From: Saccharobesus litoralis
GTDB lineage: Bacteria; Pseudomonadota; Gammaproteobacteria; Enterobacterales; Alteromonadaceae
Direction of reading: 5' to 3'
Assembly (NCBI RefSeq): GCF_003063625.1
Contig: NZ_CP026604.1
Coordinates: forward strand, 2,892,065-2,956,064
Length of the DNA stretch: 64,000 nt
Positions 1-8,710 of the stretch are shown in pieces. Made by a program: the position numbers and the translations under genes. Every line of letters starts with the position of its first letter. The stretch's first letter is position 1. A model generated the notes under the pieces. That model saw only the letters and a program-made list of their open reading frames with translations. It ran no database searches and was not told the origin of the DNA.

Positions 1-2015
1 GCTAACCAAGTGAGTTGGTCGCTTACTTTCATAACCGGTAAAATACCGGTGACATCGGCCGCTGCAACACGCAATTGTTGAATATTTTTAAATTGACGTA
101 AGGTCTCCATTTGCTGCTCTAAGTCATCTTCATCAACTCTTAGCAGTTTTTGTCTAAGCTCGTCGGCATATTCTTGTTTATTGCAAATATGATAAAGCTG
201 GGTTGGGTCGATAAGCTCATCAAGTAAGATGGGGTGTTTACATAGTTGCTCAAATATCCATGGGCTGGCGGAAAGCAACTTAATTAGTTGGTCGGTTGCA
301 CAGGTATTTTCTAACAATAGTTCTAAATATGCTGTCCGCGTAGCAATAGCGGCAATAAAGTCGCTAACACGTTGTAAGACCATTAAAGGTTTAGGACTAT
401 TGAGAATAGTTTCAATCAAGTGTGGCATTAATTTGTCCAGCACTTCGCGGCCACGTGGGCCGACTCTTCTTTTTATCAGTTCTTGCTTGGTTTGATTGAT
501 CTGTTTGTATAGTAATTCGGGATCAATATAGGGATGATCTGAGCTTAAATGCGCAGTTAAAGTTTCTTCATCTAAGCCGTCTAACCAATAATCAAATTTG
601 ACAGCTTGTTGCTGTTCATCATGCGGATCAGCAATAACCGATTGGAAAACGTGATTAACTTGTTGTTGGCAGCGCTCAAGCGCGGTTAAAAATTCAGAGT
701 AACTCGCAAAGCCGACGAGGTTAGCTACTCTATTCTGGTTCTCAATGTCATGCGGTAAAGTTTGGGTTTGCGCGTCGCTCAATTCTTGTAACACATGCTC
801 AGTTTTTCGTAAGAAGTGATAGCAACTTAACAAATTATCGACTTGCTCTTGCGGTAAATCACAATGTTTAGGAATTTCTAATAGGGCGCTGCGGGTACTT
901 TGCAAACGCAATTCAGGGATTTGGCCGCCGCGGATCAATTGAAAGGTTTGCGCAATAAATTCGACTTCACGAATGCCACCAGCACCGAGTTTTATATTGT
1001 CTTTTAAGCCTTTACGTTTGACTTCTTGATTGATTAACGCCTTCATTTTTCTTAATGATTCAATGGCTGAAAAGTCGATGTATTTGCGATAAACAAACGG
1101 GCGAAAGAGATCATACAATGCTTGATACTCAGGAAAAGCGTGCCATTGTTTAGGTGCGATAATACGGGCTTTTAGCATGGCGTAGCGTTCCCAGTCTCGA
1201 CCTTGAGATTGGTAATAGTCTTCCAACATAGCGTAGCTCATGACTAAAGGGCCAGATTCACCATTAGGGCGCAATCGCATATCAACTCGATAAACAAAGC
1301 CATCCATGGTTGATTGACTTAAAGCCGAAATGAGCTTTTGTCCGAGGCGAGTAAAGAATGTGTGATTGTCTAATACTTTGCGACCCCCTTCGGTCTCGCC
1401 ATCTTCTGGGTAACAAAAAATCAGGTCAATATCAGACGAAAAATTAAGCTCTTGTCCGCCAAGTTTGCCCATGCCTAATACATACATAGGCTGAGTTTTA
1501 CCGTGTTTGTCGGTTGGTGTTCCCCATTGTTGGCTGTAAAATTGATACAACCAGCCAAGCGCTTGGCTAATCAGTAACTCGGCCAAACCTGAAATCTGTT
1601 GAAAAGATTCATTTAAATCCGCTGCACCACACAGATCACGCCAAGCTATCATTAACATTTGCTGACGTCTGACTTGACGGATAAGCTGTTTTAAACCATC
1701 TTCACTGGTGATTTTGCTTAGTTTGTCTGTTAACTCTTGGGTTACACTCGGTATTCTGTCGTCAATATTGGCAGGCTGATCTAATAGTTGCTTGAGTGTA
1801 TCGGGTTCTTTTTGGCAAGATTCAGCAATAAAGCGACTATTAGCAAATTGCCATTTGATCATGGTTTGTTGAGCTGTGGGTAATTGTTCAAATGACGGGT
1901 GGTGTTTTATCAGGTTTTGCCAATGCAACTCACCCTGTTGTTGCGCTTGAGTCGATAATTTACACCAGTCGGTCGTTTTTGGTTTAATATGCGCTGAATA
2001 TGGCTGTGACATCAT
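1..2015 (-). CDS. glnE: Glutamine synthetase adenylyltransferase/deadenylase, partial (C-terminus beyond window)
   Basis: This bifunctional enzyme adds AMP to, and removes it from, glutamine synthetase in response to PII signalling, so it tunes nitrogen assimilation in the cytoplasm. Translating the minus strand from the ATG at 2015 (a second ATG follows directly at 2012) gives about 671 codons that run off the left edge; the family is about 950 residues, so the N-terminal adenylyl-removing nucleotidyltransferase domain and linker are present and the C-terminal adenylylating domain is missing. The diagnostic motif GMGKLGGQELNFSSDIDLIF lies near residues 180-200, followed by RVDMRLRPNGESGPL and GAGGIREVEFIAQ. 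It is divergent from the lipoprotein gene starting at 2103, leaving 87 bp for both promoters. No frameshift was seen in the part present. Confidence 0.96.
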   Translation of the reverse strand, partial: MMSQPYSAHIKPKTTDWCKLSTQAQQQGELHWQNLIKHHPSFEQLPTAQQTMIKWQFANSRFIAESCQKEPDTLKQLLDQPANIDDRIPSVTQELTDKLSKITSEDGLKQLIRQVRRQQMLMIAWRDLCGAADLNESFQQISGLAELLISQALGWLYQFYSQQWGTPTDKHGKTQPMYVLGMGKLGGQELNFSSDIDLIFCYPEDGETEGGRKVLDNHTFFTRLGQKLISALSQSTMDGFVYRVDMRLRPNGESGPLVMSYAMLEDYYQSQGRDWERYAMLKARIIAPKQWHAFPEYQALYDLFRPFVYRKYIDFSAIESLRKMKALINQEVKRKGLKDNIKLGAGGIREVEFIAQTFQLIRGGQIPELRLQSTRSALLEIPKHCDLPQEQVDNLLSCYHFLRKTEHVLQELSDAQTQTLPHDIENQNRVANLVGFASYSEFLTALERCQQQVNHVFQSVIADPHDEQQQAVKFDYWLDGLDEETLTAHLSSDHPYIDPELLYKQINQTKQELIKRRVGPRGREVLDKLMPHLIETILNSPKPLMVLQRVSDFIAAIATRTAYLELLLENTCATDQLIKLLSASPWIFEQLCKHPILLDELIDPTQLYHICNKQEYADELRQKLLRVDEDDLEQQMETLRQFKNIQQLRVAAADVTGILPVMKVSDQLTWL

Positions 2016-2102
2016 AGTACAAGAATTTTCTTTTCGTTTAGCTAGAGTGTAGCTAATCTATTGAACGTTATATATAAATTATAATAAAAGGGAGATACGA
2101 CC

Positions 2103-3143
2103 TTGCCAACTATAAAGTGGCTGTTGCTGTTGGTTCCTTTGATCTGGCTCACAGGCTGTGGCGATCCGCTGCAAGCTAAGATTGAGACTCAGGTTGAATT
2201 AGTCGATATGCAAATGAATAAGTTAACTCAGCGCTTAGAAAACGGCCAGATCCGCAACGCGAATCTGATCCGTGAGTATGCTCGGCAATTACAAACCATG
2301 AAGCCTGAGTATGCGACTATCGTTAACGAGTTAGCCCGTGATGCAACCAGTCGTGGGCCTATTTATACTAATCTTGTTGATCGAATTGATGCAGCCCGAG
2401 TTGCTTCCGGTGTTTTTTCTAGCCCAGAGGAAAGGCTACGTGAGCTAGAAAACCTATATCAAGCCGCCAGTCCAGAGCTGTTTAACGATGCTTTATCTGA
2501 TCCTCTCAATGTATTAGCGGATTTAAGCCAAGGCCAGTTAGCAAGAGTGAATGCGATTAGCCGTGAAGCCAGTTTAGCGGCTAATGGTGCGCAAGATTTT
2601 GGGGCTGGTAGTCAGTTAATTGGTAACCCAGCCTACGGCAACTGGCAAACGGGTAGTAATGGCATGTCATTTTGGGAATGGTATGGCATGTATGCGTTAA
2701 TTAGTAACATTGGCGATATGTTTGATAGCCGCAGGCGTGTGTACTATGGTGATTGGTCACGCGGGCGTAATTATAGTTACTATCATGACTATGGCCGTTA
2801 TCGTTATTCCTCACCGAATCAAATTCGCAAGCAACAACAAACCGAACAACGCGCGGCTAAAAATTATCGTGGTGGTAAATTTACCAGTGCTTATGCAAAA
2901 AGTCGTACCGGTGCTAGTCGTGTATCGTCGTCGAGCTTGAGTTCACAACGAGCAAGCAAAATGTTCCAGAGTAGTTATGCTAAAAAGCCGACAACGTCAG
3001 TGACGAACTCGGCGACAAAATCAACCAACAATCCCGTTAATAAGTCGTATAGCAAACCCACAACAAATAAGTCTAGTTATGGCTTTAACTCAAGCTTTCG
3101 TAGCAGCAAGAGTAGTTCTCGTGGTGGTTTTGGTGGCAAATAA
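2103..3143 (+). CDS. Lipoprotein with Ser/Lys/Gly-rich tail, first gene of the PspA-polyamine cluster
   Basis: Predicted lipoprotein of 346 residues of unknown function. It starts at a TTG preceded by GGGAG with eight bases of spacing. The N-terminus has a hydrophobic signal segment ending in the lipobox LTGC, so Cys19 should be lipidated. Residues 25-190 look helical; residues 190-235 are rich in Tyr, Trp and Gly; the C-terminal 110 residues are low-complexity Ser/Lys/Thr/Asn and end in RGGFGGK, suggesting a disordered envelope tail. The DUF350 gene starts 15 bp downstream, so the two are very likely co-transcribed. In E. coli the yjf locus also has a small envelope protein (YjfM, DUF1190) beside YjfL, but I cannot show homology to it. 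Confidence 0.8.
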   Translation: MPTIKWLLLLVPLIWLTGCGDPLQAKIETQVELVDMQMNKLTQRLENGQIRNANLIREYARQLQTMKPEYATIVNELARDATSRGPIYTNLVDRIDAARVASGVFSSPEERLRELENLYQAASPELFNDALSDPLNVLADLSQGQLARVNAISREASLAANGAQDFGAGSQLIGNPAYGNWQTGSNGMSFWEWYGMYALISNIGDMFDSRRRVYYGDWSRGRNYSYYHDYGRYRYSSPNQIRKQQQTEQRAAKNYRGGKFTSAYAKSRTGASRVSSSSLSSQRASKMFQSSYAKKPTTSVTNSATKSTNNPVNKSYSKPTTNKSSYGFNSSFRSSKSSSRGGFGGK

Positions 3144-3158
3144 TAAAAGAGCAAACAG

Positions 3159-4061
3159 ATGAATTTATTAAACAATGCATTTTTTCTTACTCCTGAGTTG
3201 ATCACCATATTGGTTATAGATTTGGTGATCGCGGTTATTCTGTTATCTGCGGTACGATACTTAGCTGGTTTGTGGATGGGGGTTAATACCAAAGATGAAC
3301 TGGCACATAAAGACAATTATGCTTTTGGCATTAGCATGGCAGGCAGCGTTGCTGGTGTTGGTATTGTACTAACCGGTTCGATTACTGGTGAAGCCGCCAA
3401 TAGCTATGTGACTGAAGCGGTTGGCGTGCTGAGTTATGGCGTGCTGGGTATTATCCTAATTAAGCTAGGGCGTATTATTCACGATAAAGTTGCATTAAAC
3501 GAAGTGAATAAAAAAGCTGAAATTAAGCGTGAAAATATCGCTGTCGCCATAGTCGACGCTGCTGCAACGATTGCCACAGCTATTGTGATCCGCGCCGTTT
3601 TATTATGGGTCGAAGGTTTAGACGGTTACACTGTGATTGCTGTACTTTCTGGCTTTATTGTTGCGCAAACTTTGTTAGTTGTCGTGACCCGTATTCGTGA
3701 AAATATGTATGCCAAGGCAAATCAAGGTGATTCATTGCAAGAGGCTTTACAAGGTGGCCAAGTGGCGCTGGCTTTACGTCATTCAGGGCATTTAATTTCT
3801 ACTGCTTTGGTTGTTAAAGCAGCAAGCTACTTTTTGATTTATGAGCCGACGGCTATTGTTTCTAACCTTATTGGCTGGTTAGTTATTTCACTTATTATGG
3901 CGGTGGTGATGTTTGTGATTGGCCGCATTGCTAAACATATTTTGTTGTTAGGCATTAATGTCGCAGAAGAGATAGATCAGCAAGACAATATTGGTTTAGC
4001 CGCAATTGAAATGGCATTGATGATCACTATTGCTCTTATGTTGGGTGCATTAATGGTATAA
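3159..4061 (+). CDS. DUF350 family inner-membrane protein (YjfL-like, duplicated)
   Basis: Inner-membrane protein of 300 residues. About eight hydrophobic helices fall into two similar halves, each with a segment before a polar stretch and a glycine-rich helix, which fits two DUF350 units; E. coli YjfL has one. The segments around residues 10-35, 55-75, 90-105, 125-150, 155-180, 205-225, 235-260 and 280-300 are membrane-like. DUF350 proteins recur beside PspA/IM30 homologues, but their molecular role is unknown. It is 15 bp downstream of the lipoprotein and 95 bp upstream of the spermidine-synthase-like gene, with a hairpin between them. Membership of an envelope-maintenance module is inferred from context. 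Confidence 0.85.
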   Translation: MNLLNNAFFLTPELITILVIDLVIAVILLSAVRYLAGLWMGVNTKDELAHKDNYAFGISMAGSVAGVGIVLTGSITGEAANSYVTEAVGVLSYGVLGIILIKLGRIIHDKVALNEVNKKAEIKRENIAVAIVDAAATIATAIVIRAVLLWVEGLDGYTVIAVLSGFIVAQTLLVVVTRIRENMYAKANQGDSLQEALQGGQVALALRHSGHLISTALVVKAASYFLIYEPTAIVSNLIGWLVISLIMAVVMFVIGRIAKHILLLGINVAEEIDQQDNIGLAAIEMALMITIALMLGALMV

Positions 4062-4070
4062 GTTTTTTAC

Positions 4071-4097
4071 TAGGAGCGTGAAGCACTTACGCTCCTA
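4071..4097 (+). terminator. Intercistronic hairpin after the DUF350 gene
   Basis: A perfect 9-bp inverted repeat (TAGGAGCGT / ACGCTCCTA, loop 9 nt) lies ten bases after the DUF350 stop. No T-run follows on the plus strand, so it is a weak terminator at best and may instead be an mRNA-stabilising or processing hairpin. Confidence 0.4.
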
Positions 4098-4156
4098 ACC
4101 TATTTGCTTAAAACTCAATCAACATCGCAATTTATTGCGCCTCAGTACAGTACCTT

Positions 4157-5869
4157 ATGTTATCTATCTTGCAAGCCGCCCGCGTTAACCCCCAGTTATT
4201 TATTCGAGACTCATTACTGATATTAGTCATGGCCATGCTAGCTGGTTGTGGTTTGGTGTATGAGTATTTGCTATCGCAATACGCAGGGCGGGTGTTAGGC
4301 GCCTTTGAGTCTGCCGTTTATACCATGATTGGCTTAATGATAGTGTCTATGGGCTTGGGGGCGTTTGCTGCTCGTAAAGTCAAAGATGCTTACAAAGGTT
4401 TTGTCTATTTAGAAATTGTTATTGCGATTTTAGGTGCGGGTTCGGTATTAGCAATAGCAGGTTTGATAGGTTGGACATATACATTGCCACAAGTATTAGC
4501 TGATACTTTTGGTATTCCACCAGATGCTTTACCCCGTGGTGGCTGGTTTGGTGCCATTCATAAAGCGGCTTTGCAACTGCCTTATATCGCAGGTGTTTTG
4601 CTAGGCTTGTTTATTGGCATGGAGATCCCGCTTATTGCTCGGGTGCGTGAACAAATGTATGGCGAGCATTTAACCCATAATGCCGGCACAATATATGGCG
4701 CAGACTATATTGGTGCGGGTATTGGGGCAGCTATTTGGATCAGCCTTTTGATGAGTATGGAAATTAGCCAAGCCGCAGCGTGGACGGCAAGTATCAATGT
4801 ATTGGCTGGTTTTTTATTCTTAGTTTTGTACTGGCAAAAATTAGTTTGGCGTAAACTGTTAGTAGTTATCCATCTAGGATTGGCTGTTATGGTTTGCGTA
4901 ATCGGTTTGAATGGTCAATCTTGGTTGGCTAGCTTTACCGATGCGTTATACAAAGACCAAGTGGTTTTTCAGCAACAAACACAATATCAGCAGATTGTTT
5001 TCACCGAGCGCCAGCTTGGCCCTGAAATTAACCCTGTGCATCAGTTTTATTTAAATGGCCGCTTACAGTTTTCTAGTCAGGATGAATATATTTACCATGA
5101 AATGCTCGTTCATCCTGTAATGGCGTTGTCGGCACGCCAAGATAATATACTCATTATTGGCGGTGGAGATGGCTTAGCATTACGCGAAGTTTTGAAATGG
5201 CAACCCAAGCAAGTCACTCTAGTGGATCTTGATCCACAGTTAACCCATGTTTTTCAACAGCCAAATGATAAGTTACCTCAGCGCTTGGCACAGCAGGTTA
5301 CACAGCTTACCCAAAATAGTTTGAATGATCCCAGAGTCAGCGTTATCAACCACGATGCATTTTTAATGGTTGATGAACTACTGCAACAACAAAAAAGTTT
5401 TGACAGCATTATTGTTGATTTACCTGATCCCAATCACCCTGATTTGAATAAATTGTATTCAAGGCATTTTTATCTGCGTCTCAATCAGTTGTTGGCGGCT
5501 GACGGAGGCTTAGTTGTGCAGTCCACCTCGCCTTATCATGCTAAACATGCATTTTTAGCAATAGGCAAAACCTTGCGTGCGTCAGAGTTTCAACATGTTG
5601 AGCAATATCATCAAAATGTGCCGAGCTTTGGTGAATGGGGCTGGACCCTTGCGCATAAACTCGTTGCGCCTCAACAAAACTTGAAAAATACACAACTGCC
5701 AATATCTACAAAATGGTTAACGCCGAGTTTATTGCAAGCCTCATTTGCGTTTCCAAGTGGTTATTTTGATGTTTTAAACGATATTCAAGTCAATGATTTG
5801 GGTAGCCATGTGTTGTATCAATATCATTACCAAGCTTGGCGGCAACAATTGGGTACGGTTTTTCAATAG
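4157..5869 (+). CDS. Membrane-anchored spermidine synthase-like aminopropyltransferase
   Basis: Protein of 570 residues that fuses an N-terminal membrane domain (about seven helices, residues 15-250) to a C-terminal polyamine aminopropyltransferase domain (about 275-520). The catalytic part shows GGGDGLALREVLK (binding of decarboxylated SAM), the acidic VDLDP strand end and DLPDPNHPDLNKLYS, matching the family D-x-x-DP...LY active-site region. Soluble SpeE proteins are about 280-300 residues; this is the longer membrane class. The family transfers aminopropyl groups to putrescine or related amines, but the actual substrate cannot be read from sequence. The position between DUF350 and DUF2170/PspA genes suggests polyamine chemistry tied to envelope stress. 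No glutathionylspermidine-synthase-like (YjfC) gene is present. Confidence 0.85.
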   Translation: MLSILQAARVNPQLFIRDSLLILVMAMLAGCGLVYEYLLSQYAGRVLGAFESAVYTMIGLMIVSMGLGAFAARKVKDAYKGFVYLEIVIAILGAGSVLAIAGLIGWTYTLPQVLADTFGIPPDALPRGGWFGAIHKAALQLPYIAGVLLGLFIGMEIPLIARVREQMYGEHLTHNAGTIYGADYIGAGIGAAIWISLLMSMEISQAAAWTASINVLAGFLFLVLYWQKLVWRKLLVVIHLGLAVMVCVIGLNGQSWLASFTDALYKDQVVFQQQTQYQQIVFTERQLGPEINPVHQFYLNGRLQFSSQDEYIYHEMLVHPVMALSARQDNILIIGGGDGLALREVLKWQPKQVTLVDLDPQLTHVFQQPNDKLPQRLAQQVTQLTQNSLNDPRVSVINHDAFLMVDELLQQQKSFDSIIVDLPDPNHPDLNKLYSRHFYLRLNQLLAADGGLVVQSTSPYHAKHAFLAIGKTLRASEFQHVEQYHQNVPSFGEWGWTLAHKLVAPQQNLKNTQLPISTKWLTPSLLQASFAFPSGYFDVLNDIQVNDLGSHVLYQYHYQAWRQQLGTVFQ

Positions 5870-6017
5870 TTTTCTGTTGCGAACGACTGTCGTGCTAAAC
5901 GTTACGAATCTAACCAATATATGTAGCAGGAAATATTCGTTTTAATTCGAGAAATGAGCTGATAACCGCTACCTTTAAACGGCTTATCGCAATTTCTTAA
6001 AAATCATGAAAAAGGGT

Positions 6018-6070
6018 TTGACATAAAATGTCACTCTGCTATCTTAATTTGCAGATGACATAATATGTCT
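6018..6070 (+). promoter_or_regulatory. Promoter with two matching 15-bp palindromes upstream of DUF2170-pspA
   Basis: Two near-identical inverted repeats, TGACATAAAATGTCA (6019-6033) and TGACATAATATGTCT (6056-6070), have centres 37 bp apart in the 297-bp gap before the DUF2170 gene. The first overlaps a TTGACA -35 element (6018-6023), with a possible -10 TATCTT at 6040-6045 after 16 bp. This looks like a dimeric repressor or activator site pair. I do not recognise the regulator, and no sigma-54 type -24/-12 element was seen. Confidence 0.6.
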
Positions 6071-6166
6071 CTTTAAATAAGCGTGGCGACTTTCTTTCCA
6101 TTGTTCTTATAAATGGCTGCGAAACAAAAGGAAGTGCTGCGGATTTTTTAATAACTGAGGATAGTT

Positions 6167-6580
6167 ATGAACATTCATACAATAGCGCAATACTTAAATG
6201 ATTTAGGTGACCAAACCCATACTGGCTACAGCTTTGATTGTCAGCCCATTTCAGGCGAGGTTGATGTGCTGCAAGTGACGGTAGAAGGGCGCGAAGAACT
6301 GCCTATTTTTGTATCTGTCACTGACGATCAAGTACTGTGTATTACTTATTTATGGGGCGAGGAAGAAGTCCGTTCTGAAAAACGTGGTGAAATGTTGGAG
6401 TCGATGTTGGAAATGAATATCCCTATGCCGCTTTCGTCATTTGCCAAAATTGAAGATAAATATGTGGTATTTGGTGCCTTATCAACTAACTCATCAATGG
6501 AAGATATTGAACATGAGTTAGTCGTATTAAGCGACAATGCGATCGATGTAATTGATGATATGTCAGACTATTTGAATTAA
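6167..6580 (+). CDS. yjfI: DUF2170 family protein (YjfI-like)
   Basis: Cytoplasmic acidic protein of 137 residues matching the YjfI/DUF2170 family in length, in composition and in its position directly before a PspA homologue. No catalytic motif, signal peptide or membrane segment is visible. The start ATG follows GAGG with seven bases of spacing. It is the first gene after the promoter carrying the paired palindromes and lies 16 bp before the pspA-like gene, so translation of the two is probably linked. Its function is not established; from context it may regulate or chaperone the PspA-type protein, as PspA systems commonly have dedicated partners. Confidence 0.8.
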   Translation: MNIHTIAQYLNDLGDQTHTGYSFDCQPISGEVDVLQVTVEGREELPIFVSVTDDQVLCITYLWGEEEVRSEKRGEMLESMLEMNIPMPLSSFAKIEDKYVVFGALSTNSSMEDIEHELVVLSDNAIDVIDDMSDYLN

Positions 6581-6596
6581 TAGCGGGAGAATTTAA

Positions 6597-7280
6597 ATGA
6601 GTATTTTTAAGAAAATTTTAACAGCGATCCGTGGCGGTGCAACTGAAGTAGGTGAAGCAATTGTTGATGCCAATTCAACCCGTATTTTTGAACAAGAAAT
6701 TCGTGATGCTGAAAATCACCTAACTAAAGCCAAGCGCGATTTAACTGATGTGATGGCCAAACAAATGGCGGCTGCACGTGAAATCGAGCGTTTAAAGCGT
6801 GAAGTCACTGAACACGAAGGCTATGCGACTCAAGCACTTGAAAAAGGCAATGAAGCCTTAGCATTAGAAGTGGCAGAAAAAATTGCTTCGTTAGAACACG
6901 AATTAGCTGATCAGCAAGGTGCGCATGACCAATTTGCTACTAACGTTACACGCTTAAAAGATTTAATTAAAAAGTCTGAGCGTCAGGTGACTGAATACAA
7001 GCGTCAGTTAAGCATGGTGAAAACCACTGACAGCGTGCAAAAAGCAACGGCGGCTATTACCGATAACTTCTCGTCAAGTAACGGTAAGTTATTAAATGCC
7101 AAAGAGTCATTAGAACGCATTAAGGCTAAGCAACAAAGTTTTGATGATCGTATGAAAGCGGCTGAGCAATTAGAATCAGAAACAGGTGATTCATCGTTAG
7201 AGGCCAAGCTGAAAGAAGCAGGAATTGGTGCAAAAGAATCTGACGCAAGTGCAGTTCTGGCGCGCCTTAAAAAGCAATAA
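6597..7280 (+). CDS. yjfJ: PspA/IM30 family protein (YjfJ-like)
   Basis: Protein of 227 residues, typical for PspA/IM30 (about 220-235). It begins with an amphipathic helix (MSIFKKILTAIRGG) that in the family binds stressed membranes, followed by long Glu/Lys/Ala-rich coiled-coil helices (residues 25-195), the expected ESCRT-III-like hairpin architecture. These proteins polymerise on the inner membrane and limit proton leak. Its neighbours match the E. coli yjfI-J-K order rather than the pspF/pspABC set, so it is the YjfJ paralogue type. A strong terminator follows at 7311-7346, so the downstream DUF2491 gene should receive only part of the transcripts. Confidence 0.92.
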   Translation: MSIFKKILTAIRGGATEVGEAIVDANSTRIFEQEIRDAENHLTKAKRDLTDVMAKQMAAAREIERLKREVTEHEGYATQALEKGNEALALEVAEKIASLEHELADQQGAHDQFATNVTRLKDLIKKSERQVTEYKRQLSMVKTTDSVQKATAAITDNFSSSNGKLLNAKESLERIKAKQQSFDDRMKAAEQLESETGDSSLEAKLKEAGIGAKESDASAVLARLKKQ

Positions 7281-7310
7281 GCTGAACTCAGTTAAGTAAC
7301 TTGCAAAAAT

Positions 7311-7346
7311 AGGCCAACACTTCTTATGAAGTGCTTGGCCTTTTTT
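7311..7346 (+). terminator. Rho-independent terminator after the pspA-like gene
   Basis: An inverted repeat of about 12 bp with one bulge (GGCCAACACTTC, 4-nt loop, GAAGTGCTTGGCC) is followed directly by six T. It lies between the PspA-like and DUF2491 genes and could make PspA more abundant than the downstream products. Confidence 0.85.
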
Positions 7347-7383
7347 GCCTTGTTCCGTTTAGGTTGAATGTAAGGAAAATTTA

Positions 7384-8028
7384 ATGGGTTTCTTCAAGTC
7401 TTTGTTTTCAAGTGCTAATGACAAGCCGCTGCGCAAGGTTGAGCATGTTAGCCAATTACAAAAAGGCGATGCGGTTGAATTTAGCGATACTTTTGCCCTA
7501 CCTGAGTTACTGCGCAAGCAAACCTTTGTTGTCGAAGATGTCAATACGTATCAGTTTGAACATAAAGCGAATAATGAATTTGTATTGCAGGGTACGACGT
7601 CGGAAAAAGTCTATTTAAGTTATGAAAAAGATGACGAAGAGTGGCTGAATATCTCTTTGAAAATCAATCGTGAGCAAGTAGCAATTTTATTCAATCTCGA
7701 GCAATTTGCAGCCATGTTTGAAGAAGGTAGCGCTGGTGAGCTTAACTTAATTGAACAGCCTAACCAGTTTGATAACTGGCTGGCACCAATATACTTTCGC
7801 CATAGCTTTGCCGCGACTGGCTTTTTTTACAACAAAGATTTTCGTCCTGGCAAGCCTCCTAGTTACCAAGATGATGCCAGCCTTGAATTAAATTATTTTG
7901 GCCTAAGCAGTGCGGATGAAAAATATTCAGTCGAAATGGAAGTATGGCCAGATGGTGACACAGATGTGATGTTAACCATTCATCGCCCAATGTCTGATGT
8001 GATTGCTATGTACCCAGGAGAGGCTTAA
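7384..8028 (+). CDS. yjfK: DUF2491 family protein (YjfK-like)
   Basis: Soluble protein of 214 residues matching YjfK/DUF2491 in size and position after a PspA homologue. It has alternating beta-type segments, an acidic overall composition and no signal peptide. It starts at an ATG with AAGGA eight bases upstream and lies beyond the terminator of the preceding gene. Its stop TAA overlaps the ATG of the next gene by one base, so the two are translationally coupled. The biochemical role is unknown; co-occurrence with PspA and DUF350 in many proteobacteria suggests membrane homeostasis. Confidence 0.8.
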   Translation: MGFFKSLFSSANDKPLRKVEHVSQLQKGDAVEFSDTFALPELLRKQTFVVEDVNTYQFEHKANNEFVLQGTTSEKVYLSYEKDDEEWLNISLKINREQVAILFNLEQFAAMFEEGSAGELNLIEQPNQFDNWLAPIYFRHSFAATGFFYNKDFRPGKPPSYQDDASLELNYFGLSSADEKYSVEMEVWPDGDTDVMLTIHRPMSDVIAMYPGEA

Positions 8029-8375
8029 TGAGTCAAGACAAGCCAACGGATGATAAATCGAAATGGGAAAGCAGTCGTAAAGCGATTAAAGCGACTCAAG
8101 TGGCATTTGATATGGATGAAAAACTGCAATATGTGATCCGGCGTAGTGCACTCGATGCTGGTGTAGGACCACCTGAGCAGATCCGTAAAATATTAGATTT
8201 ACCCATCAATAAACGTCCTAAACGCCCACGTTTGACAGTGTCATTGTCGGTGGAAGATTATCATTTGTTGGCCGAGCGTTATGGCATGGCACCTGAACAG
8301 CAATTAGAAATCAAGCGCCGCGTTATGGATGAATTGATTAATTACGCAAAATCTGAAATTGAAGACCAGCGTTAA
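8028..8375 (+). CDS. Small basic protein, last gene of the PspA cluster
   Basis: Hypothetical protein of 115 residues whose start codon overlaps the stop of the DUF2491 gene. It is rich in Lys, Arg and Glu. The stretch RPRLTVSLSVEDYHLLAERYG resembles the strand-helix start of ribbon-helix-helix proteins, but the full fold is not evident, and a DNA-binding role would be speculation. No signal peptide or membrane segment is seen. The overlap with the DUF2491 gene makes it a real member of the unit. A perfect 10-bp hairpin follows at 8390-8413. Confidence 0.7.
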   Translation: MSQDKPTDDKSKWESSRKAIKATQVAFDMDEKLQYVIRRSALDAGVGPPEQIRKILDLPINKRPKRPRLTVSLSVEDYHLLAERYGMAPEQQLEIKRRVMDELINYAKSEIEDQR

Positions 8376-8389
8376 TTGATAACTCAAGC

Positions 8390-8413
8390 AGGGCTGGTTA
8401 AACAACCAGCCCT
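8390..8413 (+). terminator. Perfect 10-bp hairpin ending the PspA cluster
   Basis: AGGGCTGGTT pairs with AACCAGCCCT across a 4-nt loop, 15 bases after the last stop of the cluster. There is no U-tract, so factor-independent termination is doubtful; a role in 3' end stability is possible. Confidence 0.45.
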
Positions 8414-8432
8414 GGCCAGTCAGCCGACACAA

Positions 8433-8525
8433 AACCATTGTAGAGCCGAATTTATTTCGGCTAACACAAGGTTTGTCGATGTGAAATCGACCTTAGTCAA
8501 TTTAGCAAATGGTTATAAATTCAAC
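8433..8525 (+). repeat. Dispersed repeat family B, copy 1
   Basis: A 93-bp element whose core hairpin is AGCCGAATTTATTTCGGCT, followed by AACACAAGGTTTG. Its outer ends are AACCATT and AATGGTT, an inverted pair. A close copy lies at 40119-40208 and a reverse-oriented one near 28590-28676. It has no coding capacity of its own. Confidence 0.75.
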
Positions 8526-8636
8526 CGTTTAAATGTACTAGTACTGTTTCCAGAAAGAAATGCTCAGTTGAATCACTCGCATAATTTACTATCACTCGTG
8601 ATGTTTTTAACCATATTTAGATTAAATAAACAACTT

Positions 8637-8710
8637 CAGGCTGAGCTTGTCGAAGTCTTATTACTCTCTAATTTACTGACACTTCGACTGCTTCGCGCTC
8701 AGTGTGAAAG
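8637..8710 (+). repeat. CTTCGAC/GCTCAG-type dispersed repeat
   Basis: Two arms in opposite orientation, TCAGGCTGAGCTTGTCGAAG (8637-8656) and CACTTCGACTGCTTCGCGCTCAGTG (8680-8704, partly complementary), resemble the short interspersed GAGCTTGTCGAAG repeats found in many bacterial genomes. The 388-bp gap 8376-8763 contains this, a family B repeat and a hairpin, and no credible gene. Confidence 0.5.

Noticed and set aside
229-495. Plus-strand open frame of 88 codons
   Set aside because: It lies antisense within glnE, whose minus-strand translation is clear.
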